DNA of 64,000 bases, from positions 217,070,484 through 217,134,483 of the forward strand of contig CAXKWD010000001.1 in assembly GCA_964059195.1 (NCBI GenBank), given 5' to 3'. This stretch comes from Ectobius pallidus. Its lineage: Eukaryota > Arthropoda > Insecta > Blattodea > Ectobiidae. The notes under the pieces are model-generated. The model did not search any database, was not told where the DNA came from, and worked only from the letters and a program-made list of their open reading frames with translations. Positions 33,990 to 44,933 of the stretch are shown here, piece after piece (the first letter of the stretch is position 1; each line of letters begins with the position of its first letter). A program made the translations under genes and the position numbers.

Positions 33990-34439
33990 GTGATAACCAT
34001 CTCCACTTCTCTATCATTCATTGAGATGTAGGAAAAGATGGAAATCACTGGGCTGTAGGGTGGATGTTGAAACATCTCCTAGCCGAACTTTTGCAGGAGA
34101 CTTGCAGGGAGGTGTTTAAGCCTCCACCCTACAGCTCGGACTGCGCACCCAGAGATTTTACTCTTTTCCTGCCCCTCAAGAAATGACAATGAATGACAGA
34201 GAAACGGAGAAGGTTATCACACAATGGTTCAAATGATGGCGGCAGACTTATATGGCACTTGTATTCAAAAGTTGGTCTCACGTTATGACAAATGTCTCAA
34301 TTCCGGTGGCGAATTTGTTAAAAAATAGCTGAACACTTGCTATATTTGTTGTAATAAATACTTCCATGAAATTTTGTTTTGTCTGTGTAAATGGCCGTAG
34401 CAAAACTTACTTTATGGACGCCCTCGTACATAGTATTTT

Positions 34440-35060
34440 TAATTTAAAATATCGGGTGCGTGGAACGCCACGCGACAGAAGTGAAACTTGGATTTTTAAA
34501 ATTATTTTTTATTTAGGATTAATGGATTTCGCAAAGGATTGTTGCAGTTTTTATTTTGGGTTTTTGAACTTTTTAAATTTTGAATTTTTGGATTTTTTAA
34601 TTTTTAATTTTTTTTTTTATAATGGTGAAGTGCTCACCACGCCACTAGCTCGAAGCAGTAAGCCCCTCCCACTCAATGCCTGACACCTTTCCTCCGCGCG
34701 GTCCCGTAATTTTTTTTTAATTTTTGGATTTTTTAATTTTGAATTTTTCGTTTTTTTTATAATGGTGAAGTGCTAACCACGCCTCTAGCTCGAAGCAGTA
34801 AGCCCCTCCCACTCAATGCCTGACACCTTTCCTCCGCGCGGTCCCGCAATTTTTTTTTAATTTTTGGATTTTTTAAATTTTGTATTTTTAGTTTTTTAAT
34901 TTTGGATTTTTGGATTTTTAAAATTTTGGATAAGCCTAATCATTCAGTTGGTTGTTTTTCTGTGCAGTCCATCACAGCCCCGCTACTTTCGTAACGTTAG
35001 AGCGTAACGCAACTTCGGGTTAGCTCTCGATTTACTCCTAGCGCGCCTAAAGAAGTTTCA
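34440..35060 (+). mobile_element. AT-rich minisatellite element, copy 1
   Basis: It starts near gcgacagaagtgaaacttgg, continues as a degenerate array of ttttggatttt-like units, then has gataagcctaatcattcagt, tgtttttctgtgcagtcc, a GC-richer block with cgtaacg, and ends near taaagaagtttcacttcaaa. The opening agtgaaactt and closing aagtttcact are inverted. Related copies are 50870-51620 and, inverted, 63640-64000. A 105-codon frame (34366-34683) over it is Phe/Leu-rich low complexity. Confidence 0.6.
34621..34851. repeat. 140-bp tandem duplication
   Basis: aatggtgaagtgctcaccac at 34621 and aatggtgaagtgctaaccac at 34761 start two copies that also share ctcgaagcagtaagcccctc, aatgcctgacacctttcctc and gcgcggtcccg, separated by T-rich sequence. 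Confidence 0.92.
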
Positions 35061-35744
35061 CTTCAAAAAAAAATAACGCTAATTTTGACCGAAAGTAGTG
35101 AATATTTCACCCTCTATCCCCCTTAAGAGTAAGAGCCATGAAAGGAGAGCTAAATTAGTTGAAGAAGAAGACGAAGAAACCCACGCGGAATGGTTAAAGA
35201 CAAACAAACAACCAGCAGTGATATCTCTTGATTAGTAAGTTAGAGAGGGCAAGTTCTGACCAGAAGCGGTTGCGTACGTGTTAATGAGAGTTAGTGGGTG
35301 TCAATACAGGAGTTTAGCAACAAGTTCGTGTTGTGTGGGATGGGATGGGGATGATTAAAGTAACGCCACGAGATGGAGATTACAGACTCCACCTGAGAGC
35401 TAATCAGGGGGTTTACCTTCACCAGGTCATGTGACGTCAACTTCACTTGTCTGCCCAACTATGTTAATGTTACATAATGGTGTTTTCAGAGTCGCATTAC
35501 TGCGACAAATTACGCTCTGAAAGTGGCAAGTCTCCTATTAGTCAAGTGGTGAACTTCAACACGGTGCATTCCTTTGAATTCTCTACTTTCTTAAAAAAAA
35601 AACAAATTTATGGTAGCCTAATGGAAACGTCATCAGTAGGGCAAGGCAGTTAATGACCATAAAATAGTGAAAAAATGCAAAATAAAAAATGAATTTATGA
35701 CCTAAAAATAGTGAAAAAATGAAACAAAGTTTGTAAAATAAAAA
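35061..35744. other. Intergenic DNA with a direct repeat of 36850-36985
   Basis: About 35503-35640 and 36850-36985 share attactgcgacaaattacgc, gaaagtggcaagtctcct and gcattcctttgaattctcta in the same orientation. The rest is unassigned. Confidence 0.6.
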
Positions 35745-36400
35745 ATCCCTTTAGGCAGGCCTACAGGCGGAGGTAGATTTCGAAGTGCTTTTGGTTTAAT
35801 TTATTGTCGCTGCATAGCACTCTTCTTCTTTAGCCTTGGCATGGCAAACCTGCAGTAAAGAGGAAGAGAATACAATCAATTGTTTTGACAACAATAATAG
35901 GATATAATATTCTGGGAGGCCGTGCGCAAGATCAGCAATGAATAAAATTAGCAAAGCCGCTAAACAAGACAAAATTATGATATTATAATAATTCTTTCAA
36001 GCGTTATTATTTTCAAACATTAAAATCTCGCGTCATATGAGAGCTATCAAGAAACTATTTATTGATTTGTAGAGTACTCATCAAGAGCTTCTCAACGATA
36101 CCCCACAAGACGCGGTTTCAAAAGTTTCGAATTTTCATCCCCCACCCCCACCCCCACCCTCACTCGAACCCCCGAATCGTTGGTGTCACTGTGAACTCCA
36201 TAGGGAGTACTCTAATTTATTCAAACAAAGTTTCCCTCTATACTTCATAGGGGTCGAGATATACATTTTTAAAAATTTCAACCCCCGACCACCCCCTTGG
36301 GCCAATTTTGCCCATTAACGAACTTGTCCGAACTATTGGGCCTAGAAATAACATAATAAAATTTGGTTCAAATATCTTCAAAATTACGGCCGCTATCGTG
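35745..36400. repeat. Dispersed repeat, left member of an inverted pair
   Basis: It matches 39870-40372 in reverse. Shared blocks are taggcaggcctacaggc, ttggtttaatttattgtcgc, gtagagtactcatcaagagc, an A/C-rich block of cccccac units and gaactattgggcctagaaat. The right member lacks part of the middle. Non-coding, class unknown. Confidence 0.8.
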
Positions 36401-36989
36401 TAAAGATATAAATATCACAATTTTTTTTTTTTGGACGGGCGGTGGTTTCGTACTTAGGGGAGCATGAAACGTAAAGATATGAAAGAATTTTTCGAAAATC
36501 ATAAAGTGGTATCCATTGCAATAGGTAGATTTTTCTTCGAAATCTACCTAAAAATTACCAATAAATTTTCCATTATTACTTATAGGCCTATTTAGTTTTT
36601 AAAAGTAATAAATTGCCAAAAGCAATTTAATGGATGACAGTGCGTTATATATGAATTTACAATATATAACAAACTTATTTTGTTACTAAATAAGTATGTA
36701 AATTTTTACTACCTGGGCACTCATAGCGAAAAATAAATTCTTTGCGAACTGGCATGCACATCAAATTGTCCCTAGCAAATATGTGCCATTTAAAAAGAAA
36801 GAAAAAATAATCTACAAGACAAACTGCTATGGAATTTACAATAAACCTGGATTACTGCGACAAATTACGCTCTGAAAGTGGCAAGTCTCCTACTAGCCAA
36901 GTGGCAAACTCCATCATGGTGCATTCCTTTGAATTCTCTACTTTCTTAAAAAACAAATTTATGGTAATAGAAACGCCATCAGGTATTAC
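36401..36989. repeat. Copy of the 2.6-3.4 kb repeat without the SINE
   Basis: 36545-36845 matches 2640-2785 plus 3275-3425. 36850-36985 repeats 35503-35640. The first 140 bases are unassigned. Confidence 0.7.
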
Positions 36990-37813
36990 CAGGGCCCGGA
37001 TTTTGATGACATGTCATCTTTTAACTCGTATATTGTGGATGTTGCCAAATAGTGCAGATATTCTGATCATATGACTTCTAGATAACTTTTAGGGTCGTTG
37101 TTTAGTCATTTTTCTCCACTTTTTATTCTTAGTTACTTTTTTTAAATTTATTGACCTTTTTTTGGTCATTTTTCTCCATTTCTTACTTTTAGTTCCTTTT
37201 TAAAATAATTTAATGTCAATTTTCTCCATCTTTTATTTTTAGTTCCTTTTTTAAATAATTTAATGCAATTTTTTGGTCATTTTTACCCATTTTTATTTTT
37301 AGTTTCTTTTTAAAATAATTTAATGTCATTTATTGGTCATTTTTCTCCATTTTCTATTTTTAGTTCCTTCTTTTATAATTTAATGCCATTATTTAGTCAT
37401 TTTTGACCATTTTAAGGCTCTTTTTTTCCACATTTCACATTTTAAGGCATTTTTTAAAATATAAATCCTTTTTTTTTTCGTTTTATCTCGCATATAGAGT
37501 TTTGTGCATGTACTTGCATTGAATATTACCGTATCTCTAAATAAGCATAAATAAATAAATCTTGTAAATTGGATACAGAAAGACGGTGTTTGCTGTTTGC
37601 ATTTAACTGTATGTACCAATTAAGTAATTACAAGCCTATAATTGAACAACAGCATGAATGCAGAATAGACACAAATCTGATGAATAAACTAGCATTTCAC
37701 ATACAAATTTTTGGGCCCTTTTTTTTAGCTTTGAGCTCATTTTTTTGGTATTTTTACGGTCGTTTTATAGCTCAATTTTTAGGTAGTTTTAGGTCATAAA
37801 AATCCGGGCCCTA
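36990..37813. mobile_element. hAT-N2-like, 824 bp
   Basis: Ends CAGGGCCCGGATTTTGATGA and inverse ttataaaaatccgggcccta-type. The flanking octamers GGTATTAC (36982-36989) and GTTATTAC (37814-37821) differ at one base. The interior consists of roughly 60-base T-rich repeats (ttggtcatttttctccattt, ttagttcctttttaaaataa). Short minus-strand frames over it are low complexity. Confidence 0.85.
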
Positions 37814-37821
37814 GTTATTAC

Positions 37822-38120
37822 CAAAAAAGTAAGAATTGGTACCAATGAAACAGAAGGGTTCAAGTCAACATTTTTCAAACAAAAATTTTAGATCTTAATA
37901 TAAGCACCTCATGTATAAAATTTTTCAACAAAATCGTTATAGCCGTTTTCAAGGAAATCACGAAAAATTAAAATTCCTTTATATAAAGTGGCATTAAAAG
38001 TAAGAGAAAGTCGTTGTCAATCTTTGTGTCACATCCCCAGAAGACACCTAACTCAAACATAAAATTTTGTTGCTGCGCGATTTTTCGTTCTCGAGATAGG
38101 TTGCCCACAGACACACACAG
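37822..38120. other. Flank of foldback copy 3
   Basis: 38055-38120 is the inverse of the type-2 tail at 30496-30575 (gagaacgaaaaatcgcgc versus agaacgaacaaccac, then an AC run). The rest is unassigned. Confidence 0.5.
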
Positions 38121-38240
38121 AAATGAGAATATTATAGGAGAAAAATTACTCCGACACTGGGACCTGAACCCAGAACCTTTGGCTATTCGCGCCAATGCTC
38201 TACCAACTGAGCTCAGCCGGAGTTCAATTCTCAGCGCCAT

Positions 38241-38812
38241 TTTTACTTGTTTCACTCTTGTTTCATTTTTATTTTTTCTCTACATTTTTCACGCTTGCTT
38301 TCTTCTTAACTCTCTTATTCTCTTTACTCTCTCCTATTCTCTTAACTTCTTACCTTACATTGGTCATTATCCTAACTTTCCTACTTTTTATTATACCTAT
38401 TTCATATTTGTGTTATTGTAAGTACACAAAGGCGTAACCAGGCCGACCATATGGGGGGGTTATAACATCCGGGGGGTCTGGGGGTGTATACCCCCCAGGG
38501 AGAGGGGGGCTTGGGGGTCCTCCCACGGAAAATTTAAAAAATTAAGATGCACAGTAACGAGTTTTAAGCTTCCCACGCTTTATACTCGTATTAGGCTAAG
38601 TAATTTATAAGCAGACTTAAAAAAATTGTACAATTTCCCTTTTTTTTAACCAATGGGGGGGGGGGGGGTTCAAACCCCCAAAAACCCCCCTTCGTTACGC
38701 CTCTGTAAGTACACGATGTATTGCTAGTATAGTCATGACCATTGTAATTGGGTGTATATAAGTAATGTTCATTCTTGATTAAATAAATGAATAAATAAAT
38801 AAATAAATAAAT
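38241..38812 (+). mobile_element. Probable LINE 3' UTR with (AAAT)n tail, carrying hAT-N5
   Basis: T/C-rich sequence ending in a (AAAT)n tail at 38781-38812, followed immediately by the resumed foldback sequence ggaacatctctccc. It resembles the 3' UTR style of the LINE at 57555. No coding part is present and the target duplication is unclear. Confidence 0.5.
38427..38705. mobile_element. hAT-N5, 279 bp, GC-rich
   Basis: Ends CAAAGGCGTAACCAGG and inverse cttcgttacgcctctg, flanked by TAAGTACA (38419-38426 and 38706-38713). The interior has runs of G and C (for example a run of about twelve G near 38658). Confidence 0.9.
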
Positions 38813-38946
38813 GGAACATCTCTCCCATGACTGATTGCCTTTAATGAGCTTAACTCAGGCTTAGCTCAGTTGCTAGAGCAGGGCGAATAGCCAAAGGTTC
38901 TGGGTTCAGATCCCAGTGTCGGAGGAATTATTTTCCTATAATATTC

Positions 38947-39443
38947 AACAAAAAGAGCACTCTACTGACCAGCAAGTTGAGCTTGGAACTAAGGAAGAAA
39001 CTGGTGAAGTGCTACATCTGGAGCATTGCACTGTACGGAGCAGAGACATGGACCATGAGAAAGAGGGAGAAGAAATACCTAGAAAGCTTCGAAATGTGGT
39101 GCTGGAGGAGAATAGAGAAGGTCAAGTGGACAGAACGGGTGACAAATGACGAAGTACTGAGAAGGGTAGGAGAGAGGAAAATTATTCTGAATACAATTAT
39201 TCAGAGGAAAGCCAATTGGATCGGACACATACTTAGACACGAGGGACTCATACATGATGTCATCGAAGGGAAGATCAAAGGAACTGCTCGAAGAGGAAGG
39301 AGAAGAATACAACATCTGGATGACATGAAAGATGGGAGGAGATACAGCAGATTGAAGGACGAAGATGGAGATAGGGAACACTGGCGTCAGAAATTCTCCG
39401 TACGAAGACATGAACCTGCCACTAGGCAGAATACTAAATAATA
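38947..39443 (+). pseudogene. RTE/Jockey-like LINE protein, C-terminal fragment
   Basis: An open frame of 154 codons (38977-39441) encodes MSLELRKKLVKCYIWSIALY, GAETWTMRKRE, FEMWCWRRIEKVKW, ANWIGHILRHEGL, EGKIKGTARRGRRRIQ and a stop. YGAETW, MWCWRR and GHILR are the post-RT thumb/C-terminal motifs of RTE- and Jockey-type LINE polymerases. The RT core and endonuclease are missing. ATAATATTC flanks it (38938-38946 and 39444-39452). The frame has no stops, so it may be a fairly young truncated copy. Confidence 0.88.
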
Positions 39444-39505
39444 ATAATATTCTCATGTAATGTCCAGAAAAGAGACAATAATATGTGGTTCACGAATACT
39501 TATGT

Positions 39506-39869
39506 ATATCGACATACAGAAATGTTTCTGAAAATAGTATTTTTGGATTCAGGGGATCTCAAAAAGTGTATTTATGTTAAAAACTCAACTTCGAATTTCG
39601 GAGTCGTACACAATACCTATGGGACGGGCAGAGGAAGTAAAAATGACTTAGGCTTAAGCGGAGTTTGGATGCAATTTCTTGAATCACCTTATCCAAACGC
39701 CTGCCGACCACGACTAGACTAGCCCGCATAACAGAACGCTCCAAACTCTCCGTTTTGTTGTGCGGGATAGTCTAATCAAGCTCGGCAGGCGTTTCGCTTG
39801 TTTGGTTGTCCAGATTCCATGGCAAGTGTTTCGCTTTGTAATGAAAAATACTGACATTAAAATATAATG
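39506..39869. repeat. Intergenic DNA with an imperfect 110-bp palindrome
   Basis: About 39694-39739 (caaacgcctgccgaccacga, tagactagcccgcataacag) is repeated inversely at about 39756-39803 (tgttgtgcgggatagtctaa, ctcggcaggcgtttcg). No flanking features identified. Confidence 0.7.
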
Positions 39870-40372
39870 CAGATATTTGAACCAAACTTTATTATGTTAT
39901 TTCTAGGCCCAATAGTTCGGAAAAGTTCGTTAATGAGCAAAATTGGCCCAAGGGGAGGGTGTTGAAATTTTGAAAAATTTATATTTTGGCCCCTATGAAG
40001 TATAGAGGGAAACTTTGTTTGAATAAATTAGAGTACTCCCTATGGAGTTCACAGTGACACCAACGATTCGGGGGTTTCGGGGGTACGAGTGGGGGTGGGG
40101 GGATGGAAATTAGAAAATTTTGAAACTACGTATTGTGGGGTATCGTTGAAAAGCTCTTGATGAGTACTCTACAAATCAATAACTAGTTTCTGGATAGCTC
40201 TCATATAAGGCGAGATTTGAATGTTTGAAAAAGTGCTCTTTCCTCTTTTTTGAAGTTATTATATCGGGTTTGTCTTGCCAAGGCTAAAGAAGACGAGTGC
40301 TGCACAGCGACAATAAATTAAACCAAAAGCAATTCGAAATCTACCTGAGCCTGTAGGCCTGCCTAAAGGGAT
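39870..40372. repeat. Dispersed repeat, right member of an inverted pair
   Basis: Inverse of 35745-36400; the order of blocks is fully mirrored, ending with caggcctgcctaaagg. Confidence 0.8.
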
Positions 40373-41115
40373 TTTTTTGTCTTTTTTTTCCAGGCTAGTG
40401 TAATCCATACGAAACCTGTCTTATAATGAAAATCCGTTTTGAAATGGATATCGTTAGGCTACCGTTACGTCACTTGTAACAGCCTAAGTGTATTATGGTC
40501 GAACAAAAAGGATATTAGACGGTTTCTCATACACGTATCTGACAGACTGGATTTTGGTAGCAGGCCTGGCATCTAATTGGCTCACTACGGTCAACCTAAT
40601 ACGAAAAGACCCACTGGCAATTCTTTTTTTAGCGACGTCCTGCATGAGAATGAAGATATGTGCTAGTGTGTGGGCGTCTCAAGAGATGGCGCTGACGTCT
40701 GATTCATAAAAAATGAGCAATTAATAGCGGAGCGTGATGCATTCGCGCCAGGGGAATAATTCGTCACATGTGGCCGTGGCGAGGAAGCTTCCCTAGTACG
40801 GAATTCTAATGCATGGCCAGCATAGACTAACGCTCTGAAGACAAAGTTTAGAGCTGCCTAATACTCACACACTGTTTCAATATTGTTAAAAGGGTTATTT
40901 CTATGTGTGACTGACAATTCAAAACTGTAAATATTAATCCTTAACCATGGAGGTGATTATTTTGTTACATTAACATGGGCGTGAGATCTGAGAGACAGCT
41001 CAGAGTTAAGAGGCTTTTAACAACTAGTAATTTGCTAAACGTGCATTTTCAATGTTATTCAAGCAAATCGATTCCTAAATGTTTAATTAGCGAAGCATTA
41101 TTCTTTTCTTTTTAA
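40373..41115. other. Intergenic DNA, nothing recognised
   Basis: A 73-codon frame at 40488-40709 has no recognisable domain. Confidence 0.5.
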
Positions 41116-41255
41116 TTCAGCTGTGTTTATACTCCTTTTAGCTGCTGTAGGGTAGGCCATGGAACTATTGATTGTCAATTGTTTCTATTGTTGATGTATA
41201 TTTATGGAATCAATTTCAACTGATAGTATAATATACAGGATGAAATGATGAGGAG
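41116..41255 (-). mobile_element. SINE-D body fragment (minus)
   Basis: The reverse complement matches 10735-10865 (acagaaacaattgacaa, agttccatggcct, gagtataaacacagct). The tRNA-like head is absent. Confidence 0.75.
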
Positions 41256-41274
41256 GATTCATGGTATGTAAATA

Positions 41275-41892
41275 CAGGGTGTTAATGAATAACACCGAAA
41301 TATTTTACCTGTGTATAGAGGGGACATAGACAAGCAACTTTTATTAGGAAATTTTTGCTCTATGGATTCAATTCTTCCTGTTATAACATAAAATCTCCCA
41401 AGGATATGCACGCCACTGTCTTCTAATACTTGAAATGATGGAAAACAAAGGAACAGTGAATATTGTGTAGTGGTCGGGAAAATTGTAAAAAATGACGATC
41501 GATATCTTACAACTCTGAGGGAAAAAAAGACAAACGAAATATTTTTGTTAGGTCTGGAATTACGAATAAAAACATAATGCAGTGGCGGGCAATCATGTGA
41601 TTAGTCAGTAAATTTTGCAGATTATGAAAATTCTAAATTATGGTACAGCTGTTGATGAATTATTAAGAATCAGGTTTTTATCGATCGCTAAGAAGGCATG
41701 AAGTCAATTTAATGAAAATTTTAACCCTATTTCGCTCAATTATTGAGTTGTGAGCACCAAATTTTAAGGACTTTAATGCCCTGTAGCATACACATTTTAC
41801 GTCATAGAGCAAAAATGTCCTAATAAAAGTTGCTTGTCTATGTCCCCTCTATACACAGGTAAAATATTTTGGTGTTATTCATTAACACCCTG
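41275..41892. mobile_element. MITE-1, 618 bp, TA target (inverted relative to 8879)
   Basis: Same terminal repeats as 8879-9496, TA at 41273-41274 and 41893-41894. Interior matches in reverse. Equal length and few differences suggest recent activity. Confidence 0.92.
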
Positions 41893-42171
41893 TATACAAT
41901 TCGGCATTAGTCTGAAAGGAGGTTTAGGATAAATACGAAGAAATAATAATAATTTTTGTACTCGCCCTATTTCAACAACAGGATTGAAAAATTCAAGTTG
42001 TATAGTATTTATATTTTAGATGCCTTGTGTCAAATATGTCGACAAGCCATGGAAACCTACAAGACAGCAGTTCTTCAAGTTCCTAATCTCTAAGTATCTA
42101 ATAAATTATTCATTTAATGTAAACTATTTCAGACCAGCACTTACTGGAAGCTAAAGATAAAAAGTTCGATA

Positions 42172-42860
42172 CGAGGAGCGTCCATAAAGTAAATTTCCTT
42201 GGGGCAGTTTACAGAAACAAACGCAATTTCATGGACATATATATTCCAACAGATACACCAAGTGTTCAGCTATTTTTCAACATATTCGCCACCGGAATTG
42301 AAACATTTATCATACCGTGGGACCCCGTGGGACCAACTTTTGATACCTGTGTCGTACAAGTCTGCCGCCAGGGATTTGAACCATTGTGTGACAAACATCG
42401 CCTCCTCTCTGTCATTCTCTGTCGTTCCCTGTCATTTCTTGAGGTGTAGGAAAAGATGAAAATCACTGGGAGCAAAATCCGGATGTAGGGTGGATGTTTA
42501 AACACCTCCTAACAAGTCTCCTCCAGAAGTTCGGCTGGCAGGTGTTTAAACATTCACCCTACAGTCAGGACTTCGCTCCCAGTAATTTCCATCATTCCCT
42601 ACACCTCACGAAATGACAGAGAATGACAGAGAGGCGAAGGTGGTTGTCACACAATGGTCCAAATCCCAGGCGGCACACTTCCTCAACACAGGTATTCAAA
42701 AGTTTTTTTTACACGGTATGACAAATGTTTCAATTACTGTGGCGAATATGTTGCAAAATAACTGAACACTTGCTGTATCTGTTGGAATATATATGTCCAT
42801 TGAAATGTGTTTTGTTTCGGTAAACGGCCCCGGAGAAACTTAATTCATGGATGCTCCTCG
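42172..42860. mobile_element. Palindromic mariner derivative, copy 2 (complete)
   Basis: Ends CGAGGAGCGTCCATAAAGTA and inverse ttcatggatgctcctcg, TA at 42170-42171 and 42861-42862. The two halves are inverted copies over about 320 bases each (for example ccaccggaattgaaacattt versus aatgtttcaattactgtgg), centred near 42515. A minus-strand reading of the left arm contains FKHPPY, the remnant of a mariner transposase C-terminal motif. Open frames in both directions are products of the symmetry. Confidence 0.87.
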
Positions 42861-43059
42861 TATTTGATTTATGATTTTAATTTTCTTGTAATATGTTAAA
42901 CCGACAAATTTCTCAACATAACTAAAACCCTGGGCAAAAAATAAATTCTGCCGGAAAAATTCGAAGAATCGCCCAGACGACCTAAAAACTCATCATTATG
43001 CAATTTTCATTTTAAAATTCCCCGGGGAGTACACCATTTTTTTAATGTTACGGTCATTC

Positions 43060-43632
43060 TGATTACTCAGGGCAGTTTACATAATGCTTGGTCATTATAA
43101 ATAATGACCGATAAAATCGGGCAATTTAATAATTTTACGACAATCTAGGATAATTTCTTACACTGCCCGGTCAATATTAATACTGCTACAATTTCTCCGG
43201 TCACTTTAATAAATTGACAGCAATTTGGCAACGGGCGTCTGGAGTGATTCTCCCTAACCTAACCTAACCTAACCTAACCTATGTAACTCGAAATGTCACC
43301 AAAGTGGAAGCTGCTCTAAGTTTAGTAAATAAAAACTCTTGGATTTGACATTTTGTGTGTATATGTATATGTTTTTTTGTTTGTTTGTTAGGCGTACGTA
43401 TTTTCCATTCTTATTTACTTTAATATAATATCCTCTTATTTGTGTATGTAGAGAAATATGAATAACAATTCTCTCAAATTGCCCATTCAGTTTCCAGCAT
43501 TATTCATAATGCCCGGGCAATGTGTTAATTTCTATATAAATTATCATTTTTTTACATCGCATTGGGCACTTTTTAAATTGCCCGGGCATTATAAATAATG
43601 CCCAATTGTTTACATTGACCGTATCATATTCC
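43060..43632. repeat. Cluster of short palindromes (cccgggca...ataatg type)
   Basis: ggtcattataaataatgacc at 43090 and gggcattataaataatgccc at 43584 are perfect or near-perfect 20-base palindromes. gcattattcataatgc lies at 43499, and several isolated gcccgg(t/g)caat motifs lie between. The outermost parts (cagggcagtttacataatg on the left; cccaattgtttacattgacc on the right) are weakly inverted. Possibly a MITE with palindromic subterminal repeats. Confidence 0.5.
43253..43281 (-). repeat. Interstitial telomere-type run (CCTAA)5
   Basis: Five complete CCTAA units and a partial sixth. The complementary strand is TTAGG, the usual arthropod telomere repeat. It lies inside a repeat-rich interior region. 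Confidence 0.85.
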
Positions 43633-43639
43633 ACGCCTC

Positions 43640-44077
43640 CAGTAGTTGCAAACTTTCATTTATGTCGGCCCCTCCCTTTTATAAGTAATGCATCCGTCCC
43701 TGCTCAGACAAGGGCAATATCAAACTTTACAATAATTGAAATACTCTCAATAGTGAAAATGTAACATTCGACGTCCACCCAGGTCATGTTGTTTTTGCTA
43801 TTGTGTATAGTAGAAGGAGGAAAAACACGAGCAGACTCTTGAGACAAATTCCATTAACTGGATTGAGAGTTTCATTTGTTTCTGAAGTGACCACTGTTCT
43901 TATTGGCCTGGAATTCGTGTCAGTTACTTCTAAGTAAATACGTGAGTATTGCAGACTGGGGTATGTGAAGAGACTTATCCAGTATTGTTCGTGGCTACGC
44001 TCAAGAGATGCGAACTACTCGAATGCCAAGCTTCGTTAATTGAAATGGAGTTGTTGTTGCTATGCAACCGATATTCA
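43640..44077. other. Intergenic DNA, nothing recognised
   Basis: No frame or repeat I can assign. Confidence 0.5.
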
Positions 44078-44933
44078 TCTCTATATATATAAAAGGCTTT
44101 CTCCTGACTGACTGAATGAATGACTGACTGACTGATTGACTGAATGACAGGAATCAACGTACAGCCTAAACTATAATAGGTAGAGACTTGGAATTTTGAT
44201 AGTACCTTCGTTTCATAATGTAGATGCTCACTAAGAAAGGATTTTGAAAAATTCTGATTCTAAATGCCAAAAATTAAATGTTTTTGAAAATACTTAACCC
44301 CTTTTTAGACAGAATTATCAATTCCAAATCACAGAATATATTGTTGCCAAATGGTATCAGACGGGCTTGTAAAAAACAAATGAAATGCACTTTTGACAAA
44401 TAAGAGAAGTTATCAAAATAATTAATGTTATAAATAAATATTACAAAATGAAATCCACTAAAATAATGTAATCACATAACTTTCTCTACCCTGGACATAG
44501 AGAAAACAAAACGAGGTATGGTAATGTGTATATTATTATATTATATCGCAGGTTTTTGGAGAGAAAAGTATGAAAGTGATAATGCTTTCTGTTTAATTTC
44601 ATCCCCAAAACAGTTTTATGGTAACATGAGAGTGGGAAATAAAATTTCCCGCCTCGATATTACAATTTTATGTTACAGGAATTTCTGTTTCTTCTTATTT
44701 AAACCTCTACCAGGCTTGCTGTGCACTGTACAAGCGATGGGATGCAAAATTCTACATCCTCTATGAGCCATAAAAAGCTATACCAATCGTCTTCTGAGGG
44801 AATAGTTTGAGTGTAATAAGTCGTTCTTCCTATTTCAAATTATAAATGCCTATATAAGGACCTAGAATTTAAAAATCGAAAATCCTTCATAAGTTAATTT
44901 CCAATCCGGGCGACGCCGGGTCTTTTAAGCTAG
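44078..44933 (+). mobile_element. Helitron-1 copy B
   Basis: TCTCTATATATATAAAAGGC after A44077, hairpin CCGGGCGACGCCGGG and CTAG at 44930-44933, then T. A few bases before the hairpin are deleted relative to copy A. Confidence 0.92.

Larger units (their letters stand above)
33119..34428. mobile_element. Palindromic mariner derivative, copy 1 (left end truncated, split by hAT-N1)
   Basis: Same family as 42172-42860 and 62258-62925. It begins inside the left arm (catcataccgtgagaccaac) and ends with the terminal repeat tttatggacgccctcg before TA at 34427-34428. The arms are inverted around about 34095. A minus-strand reading of the left arm keeps FQHPPYSP, the motif preceding the last catalytic Asp of Tc1/mariner transposases. 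hAT-N1 at 33211-33989 interrupts the left arm. Confidence 0.75.
38121..39505. mobile_element. tRNA-like foldback, copy 3, split by two LINE tails
   Basis: Minus-strand module 38149-38222 and plus-strand module about 38855-38924, head to head. The outer tails are type 2 on the left (gaaatgagaatatta with an AC run) and type 1 on the right (attctcatgtaatgtccaga, agagacaataatatgtggtt at 39449-39490). A LINE-like tail (38241-38812) sits between the modules and a second LINE fragment (38947-39443) sits in the right tail. The original middle is shortened. Confidence 0.7.

Noticed and set aside
38014..38421. 135-codon frame as a gene
   Set aside because: It crosses the tRNA-like module and a T/C-rich LINE-type tail and is low complexity.
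24741..38924. tRNA-like modules as functional tRNA genes
   Set aside because: Position 33 is C instead of T in the anticodon loop, some copies lack heads or bases, and they recur in foldbacks. The SINE heads likewise lack proper arms.
42199..42505. Overlapping frames in both directions as genes
   Set aside because: They arise from the symmetry of the palindromic mariner derivative.
43253..43281. A true chromosome end
   Set aside because: Only five units, with ordinary repeat DNA on both sides.
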